Part shown: piece by piece, positions 6,902 through 16,592 of the stretch
Layout of the letters: the number at the start of each line of letters is the position of its first letter
Numbering within the stretch: the first letter of the stretch is position 1
DNA from: Pseudomonas sivasensis
GTDB taxonomy: Bacteria > Pseudomonadota > Gammaproteobacteria > Pseudomonadales > Pseudomonadaceae
NCBI RefSeq assembly: GCF_013778505.1
Contig: NZ_JAAOWU010000013.1
Span: 1-64,000 of the forward strand
Direction: 5' to 3'
Length of the DNA stretch: 64,000 nucleotides
The notes under the pieces: model-generated
Told to the model about the DNA's origin: nothing
Databases searched by the model: none
Seen by the model: the letters and a program-made list of their open reading frames with translations, nothing else
Position numbers and translations under genes: made by a program

Positions 6902-9711
6902 GGCTCGCTCCTTTGAAAGCGCTGCAGGCACTGATAGAGCGCGCGCAGGGTAAACGGCTTGACCAGGCAGTGGTCCATGCCGGCGCTGAGGCAACGCTCG
7001 GCTTCGTCGAGCATCGCGTTGGCCGTGGCGCCGATGATCGGCAGCGAACAGCCCAAGCGGCGAAGTTGTTCGGTGAGTTCGTAGCCGTTCATGCGCGGCA
7101 TGTTGACGTCGGTGAGAACCATGTCGAACGGGCGTTCGCCCCACAACGACAGCGCTTCGATACCGTCGCCGGCGAGCACCACGGTGCAGCCGAGTTCTTC
7201 CAACTGATCGCGCAGGATCAATTGGTTGATCAGGTTGTCTTCAGCCACCAGCAGACGCAGGTTCAGGCTGACCTCGGCGGGCGCCTCGCGGGGGATGGGC
7301 GACAGGTGTTCCTCGATGCCCTGGGCGCGGCTGACGGCACGATTGAGCGCGTGCAGGTTGTTCAAGCCGATCTGCCAACACGCGCCCGGTCCCAGCGAGA
7401 CGCCATGCTCATCAGCCGACGCAACTACCCGTGGGCCCGACCAGCGAAGCCGCGCAGCATCGACCGCGCCAGGATAAAGCTCGACCAGCACCGCGCCGGG
7501 GTCTGTGGCGACGGATTCGGGCACGCCCAATTGCGCCCGCGCACCCCAGCGCCGCAACCAGCCGCCGATGCTCTCGGCCAGTTCGCGTACCGGTGACACC
7601 ACATAGACCCGCTCGCCCAACAACGGCAAGGCCCAGGGTTGATCGTCGGTGACCTGCTCCAACGGCAAGTTGAAGGTAAAACTGCTGCCCAGGCCCGGCT
7701 CGCTGACCACACGCAACGTGCCGTTCATCAAGTGCACCAGGCGCTTGCAGATCGACAGCCCGAGCCCGCTGCCCGCCACCACATTGGCGTTGCCGCTGGC
7801 CTGGAAGAACGGCTCGAACAAATCGGGCTGGTCGTGCGCCGCAATGCCTTTGCCGGTGTCGACCACCTGCCACTGCAACATGCTGCGCTCGCCCTCACGG
7901 CTTTCCAGGCGTAAACGCAGGACGATGCGCCCGCTCTCGGTGAATTTGAGCGCGTTGTTGAGCAGGTTGTTGAGGATCTGCCGAATCCGTGTGACATCGC
8001 CGCGCACGCGTTCGGGGGTGTGCGGGTCGAGGCAACTGAACAATTGCAGGCCCTTGCTCTGGGCGGCACCGGCGTAGCCTTGAATCACTTCCTGCACCAG
8101 TTCCAGCGGAGAAAACACCGTGAGTTCCAGGGACAACTGCCCGGCTTCGATCTTGGAGACATCCAACACGTCGCAGATCAATTGCAGCAGGTTCGCGGAG
8201 GAACCTTCGATGGCATTCAAGTAGCCGCGCTGCTGGTTGTTGAGCTCGGTGCGGGCAAGCAACTCCAAGGTGGCCAGCACGCCATACAACGGCGTGCGGA
8301 TCTCGTGGCTCATGGTTGCGAGGAACAGGGTCTTGGCCTCGTTGGCCGCATCCGCCAGGGTTCGCGCCTGCTCCAGCGCCAACTCGACCTGTTTGCGCTC
8401 GCTGATGTCGCTGAAGGCACAGATCAACACTTCTTCACGTTGGTAACGGGTAGGTGCAAAGCTCAGGAACAGGTGGCGACCATCGGCCATCTGCAACTCG
8501 TCGGTGCTGCCGTGTTCGGCGTCATGGAAGGCACGGCGAACCCAGTCGAGACACAGTTGTCGGCGCTCCTGGCCCTTGCCCAGCCATTGGCGCGACAACG
8601 GGTTTTCCAGCACCACTTCGCCGTCACTGCGCCGCAGCACGCACAAGGCCACCGGGGCGATCCGAATGACCGCACTGCTGAACGCTTCGCTCTCCACCAA
8701 CGCTTCGATGCGATTGGCCGCCGGGATGATCAGGCGCTGGTCGATGCGCCGTACCAGGCGCACCATCAGCAGGCTCGCCAGCGCGCACAGCAGCAAGCAG
8801 ACCAGCAACGGCAGCGCCAGGCTGGGCAACAGCGAGCTCAACTCCAGGCTGTAGACGATCTGCCAGTGCGAATAGCCCAAGTGCTTGCGGATCGCCAGGC
8901 GGTCGGGCAACCAGCGGCTGCCTTCCCAGCCGAAACTGGCGGTGGAGTGATACTGGCGCAACACCTGCGCCGCCGCCGGTTGATGGGGCGCGCTGCTGAA
9001 AATCAGCTGGCCCGCGCCGTCGAGCAACATGAAGTCGCCGGCCTTCTCATGCTGCAAGGCGTTGATCAGGTCCGGTCCGTCCACCTCTAATCCAAGCCAG
9101 CCCGATGAAGGACTGCGCTCGTCCAGGCGCGTAAAAATGTACAGCGATGAATCCAGGCGACTCTGCTCGGTCAGCCACAGCTCATCGCTGACCGACACCT
9201 TGCCGGTATCCACCGCCATCAAGCGTTTCAACACCGACTCCGGTACGGCTCCCGGCGCTTCGCCCACGGTAAACAGGCGCTCGACCAGCGGCGTGGCACG
9301 CTGCGGCACGTAAATCAGGTTGACCTGGTTGGCCTGCAAGTAATCAAGCATGCGTCGGGTCAGCCACAGGCTCCAGATATTGCCTGCTTCACCGAGGGTG
9401 ATATGCACTTCTTCGGCCGGCACTTCATTGAGATTGCCCACAGGCGGCGTCTTATGGCTGACGGTGGACAGGCCGAGGCTCTTCAACAGCGTCTGGCGGC
9501 TGACGAAAAAACTCTGTGCGTCGGAAATCGCCTCGTTCATATAACTGCGCCGCAGCGAAATTTCCTCGCTGAATGCCGCACGCAGATAACTGTAAGCCCC
9601 CACATAAACGCCGAGCACCAACGCAAAGGCAAACAAACGCAACAACTTGCGGGCTGCCTTGGGCGTCGAGAAGGTTGAATCGAGGGGTTGCAGGAAATGT
9701 TTGAGTTTCAT
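6898..9711 (-). CDS. Hybrid sensor kinase (PvrS-like)
   Basis: 937 residues from ATG 9711 (MKLKHFLQ); an in-frame ATG at 9762 would add 17 residues, and neither has a clear ribosome site. TM1 lies at about 27-48, followed by a periplasmic sensor region, TM2 (SLALPLLVCLLLCALASLLMV), a PAS-like region, HisKA with His near 469 (TMSHEIRTPLYG), HATPase, and a C-terminal REC with Asp near 868 (VLTDVNMP). Unlike its paralogue at 2679-5576 it ends right after REC and has no Hpt domain, so it may need the other kinase's Hpt to pass phosphate on. The 3' end overlaps the EAL gene by 3 bases, indicating translational coupling. Confidence 0.85.
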   Translation of the reverse strand: MKLKHFLQPLDSTFSTPKAARKLLRLFAFALVLGVYVGAYSYLRAAFSEEISLRRSYMNEAISDAQSFFVSRQTLLKSLGLSTVSHKTPPVGNLNEVPAEEVHITLGEAGNIWSLWLTRRMLDYLQANQVNLIYVPQRATPLVERLFTVGEAPGAVPESVLKRLMAVDTGKVSVSDELWLTEQSRLDSSLYIFTRLDERSPSSGWLGLEVDGPDLINALQHEKAGDFMLLDGAGQLIFSSAPHQPAAAQVLRQYHSTASFGWEGSRWLPDRLAIRKHLGYSHWQIVYSLELSSLLPSLALPLLVCLLLCALASLLMVRLVRRIDQRLIIPAANRIEALVESEAFSSAVIRIAPVALCVLRRSDGEVVLENPLSRQWLGKGQERRQLCLDWVRRAFHDAEHGSTDELQMADGRHLFLSFAPTRYQREEVLICAFSDISERKQVELALEQARTLADAANEAKTLFLATMSHEIRTPLYGVLATLELLARTELNNQQRGYLNAIEGSSANLLQLICDVLDVSKIEAGQLSLELTVFSPLELVQEVIQGYAGAAQSKGLQLFSCLDPHTPERVRGDVTRIRQILNNLLNNALKFTESGRIVLRLRLESREGERSMLQWQVVDTGKGIAAHDQPDLFEPFFQASGNANVVAGSGLGLSICKRLVHLMNGTLRVVSEPGLGSSFTFNLPLEQVTDDQPWALPLLGERVYVVSPVRELAESIGGWLRRWGARAQLGVPESVATDPGAVLVELYPGAVDAARLRWSGPRVVASADEHGVSLGPGACWQIGLNNLHALNRAVSRAQGIEEHLSPIPREAPAEVSLNLRLLVAEDNLINQLILRDQLEELGCTVVLAGDGIEALSLWGERPFDMVLTDVNMPRMNGYELTEQLRRLGCSLPIIGATANAMLDEAERCLSAGMDHCLVKPFTLRALYQCLQRFQRSEP

Positions 9712-9874
9712 CGCCCAAAGGTTAGGGATGAGCAGGAGCCGGGTGAATAAGACGGATCTCAAAGGCCGGCGCCGCGATGGGATGGAACTCAGGCGTAATC
9801 CGCTGTTCTAGACTCCTTCGTGGCCGCCTCGTTAGGATCGGCGGCTCGTCTTTCCCTCCTGCACAGAGCGATCC

Positions 9875-11062
9875 ATGTCTATCCAGCAAACACCCGGGCA
9901 CGTATTGCCCGCGCGCAGCGCCGCCAAAATGGAAGCCGCCATGGCCGTGGGCGCTTTCGCGATCGGTACCGGCGAATTCGCGATCATGGGCCTGATGCCC
10001 GACATCGCCCAGAACCTGGGGTTGAGCGAACCTCAGGTCGGCCACGCCATCAGCGCCTATGCGCTGGGCGTGATGGTCGGCGCGCCGCTGCTGGCGATCC
10101 TCGGCGCCAAGCTGCTGCGCAAACATATGTTGTTGCTGTTGATGGGCTTGTACGCGCTGGGCAACTTCGCCACGGCATTCACGCCCACCTTCGGTTCGCT
10201 GGTGGCGTTCCGCTTTATCAGTGGCCTGCCCCACGGCGCCTATTTCGGCATCGCCGCCGTAGTCGCCTCCAGCATGGTGCCGAACGACAAACGCGCCGGT
10301 GCCGTCGCCCGCGTCATGATGGGCCTGACCTTGGCCATGCTGCTCGGCAACCCTATCGCCACCTTCCTCGGCCAACACCTGGGCTGGCGCTCGGCGTTCG
10401 CGCTGGTCAGCGTGATTGCGCTGTGCACCATCGCCCTCGTCTGGCAATTCGTGCCGCACCGCCATGACGAAGAACGCAGCGACCCACGCAAGGAACTGCG
10501 TGCCTTCACCAAACCCCAGGTGTGGATGGCACTGTCCATCGGCGCAATCGGGTTTGCCGGGATGTTCTGCGTGTTCAGCTACCTGGCACCGACCATGCTC
10601 GAAGTGACCAAAGTCTCGCCACAGTGGATTCCCTTTGGCCTCGCCGCGTTTGGCGTGGGCGGGATCATCGGCAATATCGCCGGCGGCAAGCTGTTTGATC
10701 GCATGCAGTTTCGCGCGGTGGGTTGGATCCTGGTGTGGTCGATTGGCGTATTGCTGTTCTTTCCGTTCGCAGCGGCATCGCTGTGGGGCGTACTGCTGAG
10801 CATGGGCCTGGTCGGCACCATGGTGGCGTTGGCTGCACCGTTGCAGATCCGCCTGATGGACATCGCCCACGAAGCGCCAAGCCTGGCGGCAGCATCCAAC
10901 CACGCGGCATTCAACCTGGCGAACGCGCTGGGCCCGTGGTTTGGCGGCATGGCGATCACGGCCGGGTTGGGCTGGACCAGCACCGGCTATATCGGCGCAG
11001 TCACAGCGTTGGCCGGGTTGGGGATCTATCTGATTGCACGACGGATGAAAGGCGGGGAATAA
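9875..11062 (+). CDS. MFS transporter, AraJ/DHA1-like exporter
   Basis: 395 residues with twelve predicted transmembrane helices. The N-terminal half carries the MFS motif region (helix 1 GTGEFAIMGLMPDIA, typical of AraJ/YdhP-like sugar-efflux and drug:H+ antiporters) and the loop 2-3 region (LGAKLLRKHMLLLLMG). It should be a proton-driven exporter in the inner membrane. The substrate (sugars, arabinose-like compounds or drugs) cannot be read from sequence. It is a single gene, divergent from the kinase at 6898-9711 and separated from it by about 160 bases that would hold both promoters. No adjacent regulator gene is present. Confidence 0.8.
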   Translation: MSIQQTPGHVLPARSAAKMEAAMAVGAFAIGTGEFAIMGLMPDIAQNLGLSEPQVGHAISAYALGVMVGAPLLAILGAKLLRKHMLLLLMGLYALGNFATAFTPTFGSLVAFRFISGLPHGAYFGIAAVVASSMVPNDKRAGAVARVMMGLTLAMLLGNPIATFLGQHLGWRSAFALVSVIALCTIALVWQFVPHRHDEERSDPRKELRAFTKPQVWMALSIGAIGFAGMFCVFSYLAPTMLEVTKVSPQWIPFGLAAFGVGGIIGNIAGGKLFDRMQFRAVGWILVWSIGVLLFFPFAAASLWGVLLSMGLVGTMVALAAPLQIRLMDIAHEAPSLAAASNHAAFNLANALGPWFGGMAITAGLGWTSTGYIGAVTALAGLGIYLIARRMKGGE

Positions 11063-11222
11063 ACGAATAGAACTCCTTGAAATCAGGCATCAACGCCAGG
11101 AAACGCTCAGATAACCCTACGTGAAAAATATTTCATTTCCAGACAGGTTACGTTCAGGTTGGATCCAATAGATCGTGCATGTAACATGTCTGTAATACTT
11201 TTCCGAATGACAAGGATGTGTT

Positions 11223-12062
11223 TTGAGCTTTCCCGATAGAAATGTGCTTGAGAATTTTCCCGCAACGCTCAATCACGGCAACGCGACGGTGTTCACCACA
11301 CACACCAGCGACGACGGAGTCCACCAAGCGATTCAGGACCTGATCGACACTCGCCATCAACTCAAAAACCGCATCAGCGCGCCGTTGAAAGGCATGGAGA
11401 ACGATCTGTTCGCCAAGTCCCAGCCGTTGGACAGCCTGCGTCCTAAACTGCGCGTCACCTTCGGACGCTCCAAACGCGACGGCACATTCGACTGGCCCGT
11501 TGAGGAAGTCATCAACACCCTGGGCGCGCAGAAGCGCGGCGCACCGGTCGCCGGACTGCGTGGTTTCGGTTACAGAAAATCTGCGCTTGGCCTAATCCAG
11601 GAATTCTTCATCTTCACCGAGATGCTCGACGGTTACCTCAGCGGCCTGGAATGGCTCAAGCAGGAACGCGGCGTCCTAAGCCTGATCACCGCGTCATTCA
11701 AATTGCTGCGCGCCCTGCACAGCAAACACATCATCCACATGGACTTCTGGGCCAACAATGTGATGGTCGACCCGCAGCACCCCACGTGCGCCAAGGCGAT
11801 TGACCTGGAGAACTGCTTCCTCACCCAGACTGACTACCTCACCGAAGTGCTGGCCTTTCAATTCGGCTTCTATTATCGACGCGAGGTCTTCCGCTTTGTG
11901 ATCGAGCAGGATTACGACCGCATGGTGATGGAAGAACTGGTCAACTATCCCGGTATCGACCGTGCGCGCTTTGACGAGATGTACACACTCAGCAAGCACG
12001 AAAACATCAGCCGCCGGGCACGGCGTGAGATTTTCCATAAAGGCACTGTCGAAGTGGGCTGA
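11223..12062 (+). CDS. Lipopolysaccharide kinase (InaA/WaaP)-like protein
   Basis: 279 residues. I accept the TTG start at 11223 because AAGGA lies 6 bases upstream and no ATG fits. A protein-kinase-like catalytic loop is visible near residues 170-182 (HIIHMDFWANNVMVD, the HxD....N pattern), with a DFG-equivalent IDLEN near 195. The N-terminal lobe is weakly conserved. This pattern is typical of the LPS kinase/Bud32-like family that phosphorylates lipid A-core heptose, but the specific substrate is not known. No signal peptide or membrane segment is seen, so it is cytoplasmic. It stands alone, 160 bases after the MFS gene. Confidence 0.65.
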   Translation: MSFPDRNVLENFPATLNHGNATVFTTHTSDDGVHQAIQDLIDTRHQLKNRISAPLKGMENDLFAKSQPLDSLRPKLRVTFGRSKRDGTFDWPVEEVINTLGAQKRGAPVAGLRGFGYRKSALGLIQEFFIFTEMLDGYLSGLEWLKQERGVLSLITASFKLLRALHSKHIIHMDFWANNVMVDPQHPTCAKAIDLENCFLTQTDYLTEVLAFQFGFYYRREVFRFVIEQDYDRMVMEELVNYPGIDRARFDEMYTLSKHENISRRARREIFHKGTVEVG

Positions 12063-12203
12063 CACAGCCCTGCCTGTAGTAGCAGGCTTGCACAGGGCCG
12101 GGCGAGAACGTGTGGGAAATTTCCTGAGGGATTTAGCGGTCTGAGCTGCACAGCCGCCTCAATCTGTATTTACTGAATTCCCAACTCTGTCGAAGGGCCC
12201 ACT

Positions 12204-12494
12204 GTGAAATTCATTTGCGCATTCACGCTTCTATTGCTCGCCCAGGCTGCCTATGCGGCCGATTCCCCCGCGAACCCTGATCCCTACGGCGGCCCTGATA
12301 AACGCCCAGAGAACAGTGAAAATGTCACAACGTACTTGAACGAAGATGGCTCCTCCACCACCTCGGCAGTGATGGTTTATGGCGATGGCCATAAGGAACA
12401 CTGCATTATCCAAATGGCACCGCCTGCAGCGACACATCGGCTACCGAAAGTCACCAGCAAGACGTGTAAAAGGATTCACTCGTACTTTAAATAG
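12204..12494 (+). CDS. Small secreted protein, unknown function
   Basis: 96 residues with a clear signal peptide (MKFICAFTLLLLAQAAYA, cut about residue 18). The mature part is about 78 residues, polar and Pro/Asp/Gly-rich (ANPDPYGGPDKRPENSENV), with two cysteines (CIIQ and KTCKR) that could form one disulfide in the periplasm. I do not recognise the family. It lies 140 bases after the kinase-like gene and 150 bases before the left island boundary, so it appears to be the last host gene before the insertion. No ribosome site stands out, although ATG fits the signal peptide well. Confidence 0.55.
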   Translation: MKFICAFTLLLLAQAAYAADSPANPDPYGGPDKRPENSENVTTYLNEDGSSTTSAVMVYGDGHKEHCIIQMAPPAATHRLPKVTSKTCKRIHSYFK

Positions 12495-12642
12495 CGGGCT
12501 CGCTGACAACGCTCAGCTTGGTAAAGGCAAGCCAGGCGCTGCGGGTTGGGTCATGCCTGGCCGACAGCTGAGATACATCCCTGATAATCTGCGCGCCATT
12601 CGCCTCGTTGGCTCAGATTTCCATGTTGTTACAAATCGCTCT

Positions 12643-12756
12643 ACTTACCCGCCGTTTTTCCGTTGTTCTGATGATGGATTGGAATTACTAATCCTACAGG
12701 CCTTGCATTACGTGCATCACAGAGCAGCAATTAAAATCGGGTACCACATTCGTACC
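12643..12756 (+). repeat. Left island boundary: degenerate dusA 5' end / attL-like sequence
   Basis: ATGATGGATTGGA at 12671-12683 is identical to 21831-21843 inside dusA (codons for the PMMDWT motif). The 28 bases before it match the corresponding dusA bases at 17 of 28 positions without gaps, so this looks like a decayed displaced 5' end of dusA. Downstream the sequence continues into a segment repeated at 16593-16679 and contains GTACCACATTCGTACC at 12741-12756. The whole stretch 12495-12899 holds no gene that I can support. dusA is a known integration target for prophages and islands. Confidence 0.6.
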
Positions 12757-12899
12757 ATCGGCGCATGAACATTGGCTGGCTTCCTCTTCCATTCACCTAG
12801 CCGTGATGGCATCTTGCCTATTTGTGATAGATCTGTAGCGGCGAAATTGGCCCTTTGGAGCCTATCAAGGATTAAATCGGCCACACCACAACAACTCGA

Positions 12900-14243
12900 A
12901 TGGATTCATTAGCAATGAAAATGCTTGAAGATATAATTTCTTCCATCACTGGAAACACTAAAACGAGAATTCACGACCCACTAATCGGTGCATTCTTAAT
13001 TTCCTGGATCACTTGCAACTGGAATCATCTAGCAATTTTAATATGGGGCGAAGGAAAATTATCGGATAGGGTTAATATATTTCATCTTTTTCTATCCGAG
13101 AGCAGATTTTTTGAATTAAATACGCTGTTCTTCATTCCCGCGCTTTTAACTACCTTCTATCTTTTTGCGCTTCCTTGGATATCACTCCTGTCAAAATCAT
13201 CACTAGAGTTTGTCAACAGCAAATTACACAACCAAGCAGTCCATGCAGAACTTAATCAAATAAACTCTCAAAAACAACTCGATGAAGTCAAACTATTATC
13301 AAATCCAAACAAACCTTTTTTAGAGGAAAGCGTCAAGCTTAGCTTGAAACGCAGGTTCGAAATTATTGAAAATATTAAAGAACGGAGAATTCGGCTTGCA
13401 GCTAAAGCCGCCGCAGCAAAGTCTTCATCGGAAGAAGCCGCGGCCAGAGCGGCAGAAATGGCAAGCAAAGCGAAAATCACTCAGTTAGAAGAGGCTAATA
13501 AAACTCGTCAAATAGATTTAGAGCTCAGTCGATTTCAGGTGGAGAGTACAAGATTGAGAGCCCTGCAGGAGTCTCACCGATTCCCCTCGGCATATTTATA
13601 TATGTCAATGCTTGAAAGCGCCATGAAACTAGACAAAATCTACTTATCTTTAACTACATCAGCAGAAATAGTTGCAGCCATATTCAACTACGAAAACTTT
13701 GAAGAGCTAATTAGAGATCAAAGCTTTAACAACGAAGACCTTTCGAAAGTCGAATATTTACTTTGCGACCAAAAGAACTTTGCACTGAAACTGCAGGACA
13801 TTATAGCTGAAGAACCGACTAAGAATGACGCTCTAACTTCGGACGCTATTTTTGAATATACCAAGCGAATGCTCGATAAATTATCAATAGAATTCGTAAC
13901 CATTGAAAGCATGGCAGAAAAATGCGTTGATTTTTTTGAAACCAACAAAGATGAACTACTTGCAAACGACGAACTCTCTTCGGAAATTTCAATTTCAAAT
14001 ACAGTCTACGAAGAGATTGAGCTCGAAGACATAGAATTCATAACACATTCAAAAGGTATTACTTCCCTCATCAACGCAATGGCTCGCGGCACGCATTATA
14101 AACACGAAGGTGGTCAAGGCCAAAATTTACGAATTTCAGCGGAGGTTAAAAGCGAAGCTGTTGTTGGCAAGAATGCACTGGGAGTTCTCAGCTTTGGAAG
14201 CATAGCCGGCAAGTTAGTTGATAGCTATGCAGAAGAGTATTAA
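12900..14243 (+). CDS. Membrane-anchored coiled-coil protein of unknown function (island gene 1)
   Basis: 447 residues, strikingly AT-rich compared with its neighbours. Two N-terminal hydrophobic segments lie at about 31-50 (FLISWITCNWNHLAILIWG) and 75-98, after the motif RIHDPLIGAF, a pattern I associate with small membrane proteins on mobile DNA. A charged coiled-coil follows (about 125-235; Ala/Glu/Lys/Arg rich, AAARAAEMASKAK), then an acidic helical region and a C-terminal Gly/Ser-containing tail. No enzymatic motif is seen. The topology suggests an inner-membrane anchor with a large cytoplasmic sensor or effector part. It lies 61 bases upstream of the next membrane-protein gene on the same strand, probably as one unit. 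Function unknown. Confidence 0.7.
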   Translation: MDSLAMKMLEDIISSITGNTKTRIHDPLIGAFLISWITCNWNHLAILIWGEGKLSDRVNIFHLFLSESRFFELNTLFFIPALLTTFYLFALPWISLLSKSSLEFVNSKLHNQAVHAELNQINSQKQLDEVKLLSNPNKPFLEESVKLSLKRRFEIIENIKERRIRLAAKAAAAKSSSEEAAARAAEMASKAKITQLEEANKTRQIDLELSRFQVESTRLRALQESHRFPSAYLYMSMLESAMKLDKIYLSLTTSAEIVAAIFNYENFEELIRDQSFNNEDLSKVEYLLCDQKNFALKLQDIIAEEPTKNDALTSDAIFEYTKRMLDKLSIEFVTIESMAEKCVDFFETNKDELLANDELSSEISISNTVYEEIELEDIEFITHSKGITSLINAMARGTHYKHEGGQGQNLRISAEVKSEAVVGKNALGVLSFGSIAGKLVDSYAEEY

Positions 14244-14304
14244 GATCCTTTCTCCGATGCAGGGGGAAAACGACTATATGCCTCTAAATTCCAGGTATTA
14301 AGGG

Positions 14305-16545
14305 ATGAACATATCAACGCTGCACACCCGATACAAGAAGATTTACGCAGCGAATGTGCTGCGTTTTTTTCGGGTCAAGATTCAATTCGTACAATGGCGA
14401 ATGCGTCATGGTTTCAAGCTAATGACGCTTTGCTTGCTGGCCGCAGCGCTTTTTACTGTGTTATTGACGCCACACCTGCAGCGCATGACCGGAGACTACT
14501 TCAGTCATGAAGACAATTTCGCCGCACTGAGGTCCCTACTTGGCGGCACAGGCGCAGCGCTGATCGGTGCAGCAGCTATTGCATTCTCCCTCATCGTTTT
14601 CGCGATGCAAACCAATGTCGAGCGCATGCCACATGGTTTGTTCACGCAACTGAGCTCCGACAAAAGGTTGCTCAGTTCGTTTCTCGGATCATTCCTAAGC
14701 GCAATAGCCGTCGCTGGGATGTCACTTATCCCAGATGGAAGCTGGGGCGTTCCCGCAATAGTTGCTGCTATTTGGGGGATCACGCTGATAGTACTGTTGT
14801 TTCTGTTTGCATACCGGCGAGCGCTCCAACTCATCAATCCGATCGAGCAACTCGCCATAATGTCGATGACAGCCCAACAGGACTTGCAAAGATGGAGCAG
14901 GCTGGCAGATAACGCTGCTCTCCTTTTGGCGGAACTGCTGCCCTCTCCCATCGTTGCAGCTGGAGCGGAACTACCTTTAAACACCGCCAAGGCCAAGTTC
15001 TACAAAATCAACTCCAATTGGAATAACAAAGCCAGACAGGCAATCCCTTACGCGATTTCTTACGCCAAGCGCTTCGCGGAACAGGGCGACTATGAGGTAA
15101 CGGATCATGCCTTCTTGCACCTAAAACTTATAAATACAGCCTATTGCGAAGCGAAACACGGCACCTTCGCCGGAAGCAATCCCCTCTTCGATATACATGG
15201 CACCACCGACGGTTTCATCAATACCTCACTAGAACAACTTAGGCAGACTATGAAAGCCGCATTGGCTAAGGGGGACGAACGATTGGCAGAGAGCACGCTG
15301 CGTGCAATTGGAGGGCTCTATGAGGTGTACCTAGAGATTGATTATCGAGGGCCCAACAAAAGTAAGCACCATGCGTTAATTGCGTCTAGCTACATGGTAT
15401 CGGCTGTTAAGACCATAATCCCGCACAACATGCCTGACCTTATGATGGAAGGCATTCGTCTGATGGGTCGCGCATCGAGAATTGCTCTAGACCACACCAG
15501 TCCGACCGAAATTATCAGCATTGCTCAAGCAATCGCTACTCTTTCCTACATCGGCGCTGCAAATCCCAGCCATCAGCCCGTAACACTGACTGCATTCGAG
15601 CAGCTCGCAGACCTTACGTACGACCTTTTGATAAAGGGAAAGCACGACATTCACGACCCTATCCTTCAACTGCGTTCGGCTGTAACAGAGGCTGCGAAAA
15701 TGTTTCTGAATACACCCGATACCCCGCTAAGCTCTATGCACCGTAGCACTCTCGGTCCGTACTTTTCGTGTACTAGCGGTTCTTCATTCCGTGGAAAATT
15801 CACCCTACTAGTCAAACAACTGCTGGGGGCTCCTGTAGAAGATGCGCACGCCAGCGAAATTATCGACAATATCGAAACGTGGGCAGAGCAGATCTATATC
15901 CCGCAGAAAGAACTCTTACTTATTGCTATAGATAAACGATCGTCCTTTACCTTTGATGCCATCGATTGGGTTATTGGGGTGGCTCAAATGCTAAATGAAC
16001 TATCGAATGCACCCGCTTGTTCAGAGCACGCTCAGGACAAACTGAGAACGCACGCTGTCTGGCTTGTTTCGACGTTGTCATGGCTACCGGACGAGAGGGA
16101 ATCCGTAATATTTACTCAAAACCACAATCTCTCCGAAGGCCTTTTTGAGGCAGCGTTGGACGGATATCGACAGAATTTCTTAGCGTTCTACGAGGCATGT
16201 AAAGAGCTCTTGATGGGATGGGCAAAGAAGGGTGGAAAATACGAAACAGGTTGGGGAGTTCTCGAGACCACAGTCGAAGCGCTGATCGCCTTAGCGATTG
16301 AAGAGGGAACCCCTGAGGCCATGGCTACGCTCAAGATAAAACTCCGTCAAATGCTCGCAAGCGAAGGCGCGCCGTCTCTGGAAATACGTACCCGAGCCGC
16401 AACCAATTTGGTGGATAACGCCAATAAATTGAGGCGCGCGAGTGGTTTTTGGTCGATCGATCGTACTCTCGCACGTCAGGACAATGTCACAGTGCGCGAA
16501 GCGCTGATTGAGATGGCAGGCATTATCAATGTTGAACAGCCCTGA
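14305..16545 (+). CDS. Large membrane protein, DUF2254-like N-terminus (island gene 2)
   Basis: 746 residues. Four hydrophobic segments lie in the first 170 residues (about 38-56, 78-102, 123-140, 147-170). The block with ALIGAAAIAFSLIVFAMQTNVE resembles the membrane part of DUF2254 proteins, although I cannot confirm this without a profile search. The remaining 570 residues are a long soluble, mainly helical region without a recognisable enzyme motif, probably cytoplasmic. GC is intermediate between the host and island gene 1. ATG 14305 is preceded by a weak AAGGG-type site that is too close for a strong call. With the gene upstream it forms the entire coding content of the first island compartment. 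Function unknown. Confidence 0.65.
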   Translation: MNISTLHTRYKKIYAANVLRFFRVKIQFVQWRMRHGFKLMTLCLLAAALFTVLLTPHLQRMTGDYFSHEDNFAALRSLLGGTGAALIGAAAIAFSLIVFAMQTNVERMPHGLFTQLSSDKRLLSSFLGSFLSAIAVAGMSLIPDGSWGVPAIVAAIWGITLIVLLFLFAYRRALQLINPIEQLAIMSMTAQQDLQRWSRLADNAALLLAELLPSPIVAAGAELPLNTAKAKFYKINSNWNNKARQAIPYAISYAKRFAEQGDYEVTDHAFLHLKLINTAYCEAKHGTFAGSNPLFDIHGTTDGFINTSLEQLRQTMKAALAKGDERLAESTLRAIGGLYEVYLEIDYRGPNKSKHHALIASSYMVSAVKTIIPHNMPDLMMEGIRLMGRASRIALDHTSPTEIISIAQAIATLSYIGAANPSHQPVTLTAFEQLADLTYDLLIKGKHDIHDPILQLRSAVTEAAKMFLNTPDTPLSSMHRSTLGPYFSCTSGSSFRGKFTLLVKQLLGAPVEDAHASEIIDNIETWAEQIYIPQKELLLIAIDKRSSFTFDAIDWVIGVAQMLNELSNAPACSEHAQDKLRTHAVWLVSTLSWLPDERESVIFTQNHNLSEGLFEAALDGYRQNFLAFYEACKELLMGWAKKGGKYETGWGVLETTVEALIALAIEEGTPEAMATLKIKLRQMLASEGAPSLEIRTRAATNLVDNANKLRRASGFWSIDRTLARQDNVTVREALIEMAGIINVEQP

Positions 16546-16592
16546 CTAAAGGGAACCACATTGAGGACGTTAACTTACGGTCGCTTATCACC

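Noticed and set aside
6902..7144. N-terminal extension of the EAL regulator frame
   Set aside because: It lies inside the REC-coding end of the upstream kinase in another frame; TTG 6901 has AAGGAG and gives the family's usual length.
9722..10903. 393-residue open frame on the - strand
   Set aside because: Antisense of the MFS transporter; low-complexity His/Gln content typical of shadow frames.
12379..12768. 129-residue + strand frame crossing the left boundary
   Set aside because: It overlaps the small secreted gene in another frame and runs through the att-like repeat; no ribosome site or family motif.
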